Part shown: positions 61,946 to 64,000 of the stretch, in pieces
How the letters are laid out: each line of letters opens with the position of its first letter
Position numbering within the stretch: position 1 is the stretch's first letter
NCBI GenBank assembly: GCA_021298315.1
Contig: JAJTFC010000006.1
Location: 1-64,000 of the forward strand
Length of the DNA: 64,000 nt
From: Planctomycetaceae bacterium
Lineage (GTDB): Bacteria; Planctomycetota; Planctomycetia; Pirellulales; Pirellulaceae
Direction: 5' to 3'
Translations under genes and position numbers: made by a program
The notes under the pieces: model-generated
The model's database searches: none
What the model saw: the letters and a program-made list of their open reading frames with translations, nothing else
What the model was told of the DNA's origin: nothing

Positions 61946-63472
61946 CTAGGGAGCTATTTTAAGCCACAAGTAAGGCTCTTTGGTGTTTGAGGCGCCAGCA
62001 AGCCTCGCTTCAGCTTTACCTTGCGTCTGAACCTCGATCGAAATCGGTCCAGACCAACCCATCTGTGGAGTACCGTCTGGCTTAGGTACGGCCACCACCT
62101 TTAAGACCACTTTCTTTTCACTATCCTCTTTCATCTTTGAAAGTACCGGCTCGCATGTGTATTCAGGACCAAGCCCCTTGAGTGCGATCGTGGCTTCCTG
62201 GGCACATCCATGAGTACGTTCAAGTGTCACTTCGATCTCCGTTGGCTTATCTGGCTTGCCTTGGATCAGATCGTTTGCAACGGAACCGAGAACCACAGGA
62301 AATTCATTTTCCAACTCTAAACGGTATCGAAACTCTGCACCATGACGACCATGCAAATCGCGAATTGCAATCCGATACACTCCGGCTGTTTTCATCTGGC
62401 TAGCCAACACAGGATCTTTGATCTCCCCAGACTCACCCTGCTTGGCTTGCGATTTATTATCTGCTCCGAAGACTTCGATCACCGCATCGACAGGGGAACC
62501 AAGCGACTCTGCAAAGGCAGTGATCTTCCAAAAACCTGCTTCCTTGGTCTCGATCTGTAAGACGTCTTCGTCTTTAGGCGATTCGAGTGTTCCATAAAAC
62601 GCATAACGATTTTGGTTTTCTACCAAAGTTACCACTGTGGGCGTTTCTCTCTGACTCGGTTCGCTGATGGCTAGGGCCTCGGATTGAAAACCAAGGGCCA
62701 GATCGTCTACATCGCCCACCAAACACTGCAATCGATACAAGTACTTGTCACCCCCCGCATAGCCGATCGTACTGTCGGGGGACTCAGGAAATGCGTAGAT
62801 GCGAACTGAAAACAGTCCCTCTGCAGGAGCGACAAAAACCAAGCGCGGATCGAGCCCAAGGGCATCGAGGTTCTGTGCAAGAATGTTTCCTCGCTGGTCG
62901 ACGATTTCCAAACAAGCATCCATCGGAGACTTGAGCTTCCGATTTGCCTCAAGACTTGCGACGAGACGTTGGCCCTTGCTGAGTTTGACTTGGTAGTGAT
63001 CGACATCTCCAGATTTTTGGAGCATTCCATGGACCTGTGCAGGCACCGCTTCGATCACTTGAGGCTTAGCAAAAGCATCGTTAGGTTCCACTTCAAGGAC
63101 ATCTGGATGCTCACTAACGAGAAAACGCAACAATGGCGAGACGCTCTCGGGACTATGGAGTCGAACCCAGTGCAGACCGAGATTGGCATTTGCCGGAATA
63201 TTCGCAACAATCTTTCCTGGGGTTTCGCTAGCGAACCATTGGATTTGGTTCGGTTGAGACCAAAATGCAACTGGCCATTTTTCGTACTTGCCAGGCAGTT
63301 CGATCGTGACGCTCGTACCTCTCTGGCCCCCAACAGGCAACAGCCTAGCGGAGTCTAAATTCTGAGCTTGGGCCAACGATGCCCAAAGGGATCCGATAAC
63401 TAGCGATAAACGAAGTGCAAATCCGATCCATGGACCAACACCGATCATCTCCTGGAGTTGGTGATTGGTCAT
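61946..63472 (-). CDS. Exported PPC-domain (pre-peptidase C-terminal) protein
   Basis: The 508-residue product has a signal peptide (about 14-37, ending LAQAQNLDS). At least two PPC-type beta-sandwich domains are visible (VLEVEPNDAFAKPQVIEAVPAQV followed by VDHYQVKLSKGQRLVA; YAFYGTLESPKDEDVLQIE). An N-terminal beta region has VGGQRGTSVTIELPG. Proteins of this type usually follow DUF1501 genes in planctomycetes, and here the DUF1501 stop is three bases upstream. No enzymatic motif is seen. Confidence 0.8.
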   Translation of the reverse strand: MTNHQLQEMIGVGPWIGFALRLSLVIGSLWASLAQAQNLDSARLLPVGGQRGTSVTIELPGKYEKWPVAFWSQPNQIQWFASETPGKIVANIPANANLGLHWVRLHSPESVSPLLRFLVSEHPDVLEVEPNDAFAKPQVIEAVPAQVHGMLQKSGDVDHYQVKLSKGQRLVASLEANRKLKSPMDACLEIVDQRGNILAQNLDALGLDPRLVFVAPAEGLFSVRIYAFPESPDSTIGYAGGDKYLYRLQCLVGDVDDLALGFQSEALAISEPSQRETPTVVTLVENQNRYAFYGTLESPKDEDVLQIETKEAGFWKITAFAESLGSPVDAVIEVFGADNKSQAKQGESGEIKDPVLASQMKTAGVYRIAIRDLHGRHGAEFRYRLELENEFPVVLGSVANDLIQGKPDKPTEIEVTLERTHGCAQEATIALKGLGPEYTCEPVLSKMKEDSEKKVVLKVVAVPKPDGTPQMGWSGPISIEVQTQGKAEARLAGASNTKEPYLWLKIAP

Positions 63473-63475
63473 CGA

Positions 63476-64000
63476 CTACATGAGTTCTTTGATGGGAGTC
63501 GGATCGCTGACCAAGTGTGTCGGTCGGCCCGATGGGGTGTAATAGACTTTGTCTGGATCGATACCCATCTTCAGATACACTGTCGAGACAAAGTTCTCTG
63601 GGGCCAAGATCCGTTCGCATGCCGAGTGGCCTTGGCGATCGGTTGCTCCGATGACTTGACCACCTGGGGTACCGCCACCTGCGAACAAGATCGACATGGC
63701 GTTTGCCCAGTGATCGCGGCCCGCTTTGCTCTGACCTGGGAGCGTACTGATTTTTGGAGTACGACCGAATTCACCAAGCGCGATGACCATGGTCGTTTCG
63801 AGCAATCCGCGTTGATCCAGGTCGCTGATGAGTGCAGCGACGGTTTGATCCCAAGATGGCAGACGGGTCTTGAGTGCCCCGAAGAGATCCGAGTGATGAT
63901 CCCAACCACCATCGTAGAGAGTCACAAAAGGGACTCCGGCTTCGACCAGTCGTCTTGCTAGCAGCGCTCGCTGGCCAAAGCTATTGCGTCCATAAGCGTC
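63476..64000 (-). CDS. DUF1501 protein (5' end cut by the window)
   Basis: Only the C-terminal 174 residues are in the window. Reading up to the edge gives DAYGRNSFGQRALLARRLV, a DUF1501 landmark, followed by LYDGGWDHHSDLF and GEFGRTPK, which identify the family. The stop at 63476 is three bases before the start of the PPC-domain gene. By analogy with the 20-27 kb cluster, a DUF1549/DUF1553 gene probably lies beyond the edge. Confidence 0.9.
   Translation of the reverse strand, partial: DAYGRNSFGQRALLARRLVEAGVPFVTLYDGGWDHHSDLFGALKTRLPSWDQTVAALISDLDQRGLLETTMVIALGEFGRTPKISTLPGQSKAGRDHWANAMSILFAGGGTPGGQVIGATDRQGHSACERILAPENFVSTVYLKMGIDPDKVYYTPSGRPTHLVSDPTPIKELM

Overview
The window reads as chromosomal DNA of a planctomycete, most likely of the Pirellulaceae (inference). 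The reasons are planctomycete-specific families: a DUF1549/DUF1553 protein with cytochrome-like CxxCH motifs, DUF1501 proteins with twin-arginine leaders, a PVC-type c-type cytochrome with a beta-propeller, DUF1080, an SHD1-domain protein, secreted PQQ-propeller proteins, a histone-H1-like Lys/Ala-rich protein, few clear Shine-Dalgarno sites and many long signal-peptide n-regions. No rRNA, tRNA or CRISPR array was seen.

Layout. 0.2-6.9 kb (minus): a complete four-gene type I Wadjet operon (jetABCD), a known SMC-like anti-plasmid system, with start/stop overlaps at two of its three junctions and six bases at the third. 7.1-16.3 kb: arfB, a secreted beta-propeller protein, a fused EutB-EutC ethanolamine ammonia-lyase with a twin-arginine-like leader, an aquaglyceroporin, rtcB, an exported intradiol dioxygenase, a degenerate ADP-ribosylglycohydrolase-like protein and the tail of an Rpn-type transposase/nuclease. 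16.4-20.2 kb: an esterase whose start lies inside moaB, and two unrecognised exported or membrane proteins. 20.2-32.9 kb (plus): a strong sigma70-like promoter, then DUF1549/DUF1553-WD40, DUF1501, a heme-binding propeller protein, and a histidine kinase with an NtrC-type regulator. 33-39 kb: nucleoside hydrolase, SHD1 protein, H1-like protein, a three-gene minus-strand cassette headed by a WXG100-like protein, and a fatty-acid desaturase.

39.3-44.8 kb (plus): a tight type I secretion operon (ABC transporter, HlyD adaptor, TolC-like protein) whose ATPase motifs are degenerate. 44.8-45.4 kb is a small gene graveyard holding an antitoxin C-terminus, a tyrosine-integrase C-terminus and several perfect hairpins. 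45.4-58.6 kb: housekeeping and metabolic genes (DUF2237, P-type ATPase, YheT-like hydrolase, PfkB kinase, dtd, methyltransferase, PQQ propeller, GH13 amylase, MCE protein), often with touching or overlapping ends. 58.6-64 kb (minus): SIMPL-domain protein, a DUF1080-PhoD phosphatase fusion, a PPC-domain protein and a DUF1501 protein cut by the window edge.

The clearest described system is Wadjet. The least explained items are the exported EutB-EutC fusion, the WXG100-like cassette, the degenerate type I secretion ATPase and the mobile-element remnants. All functional calls come from reading motifs and overall similarity by eye; no database search was run.
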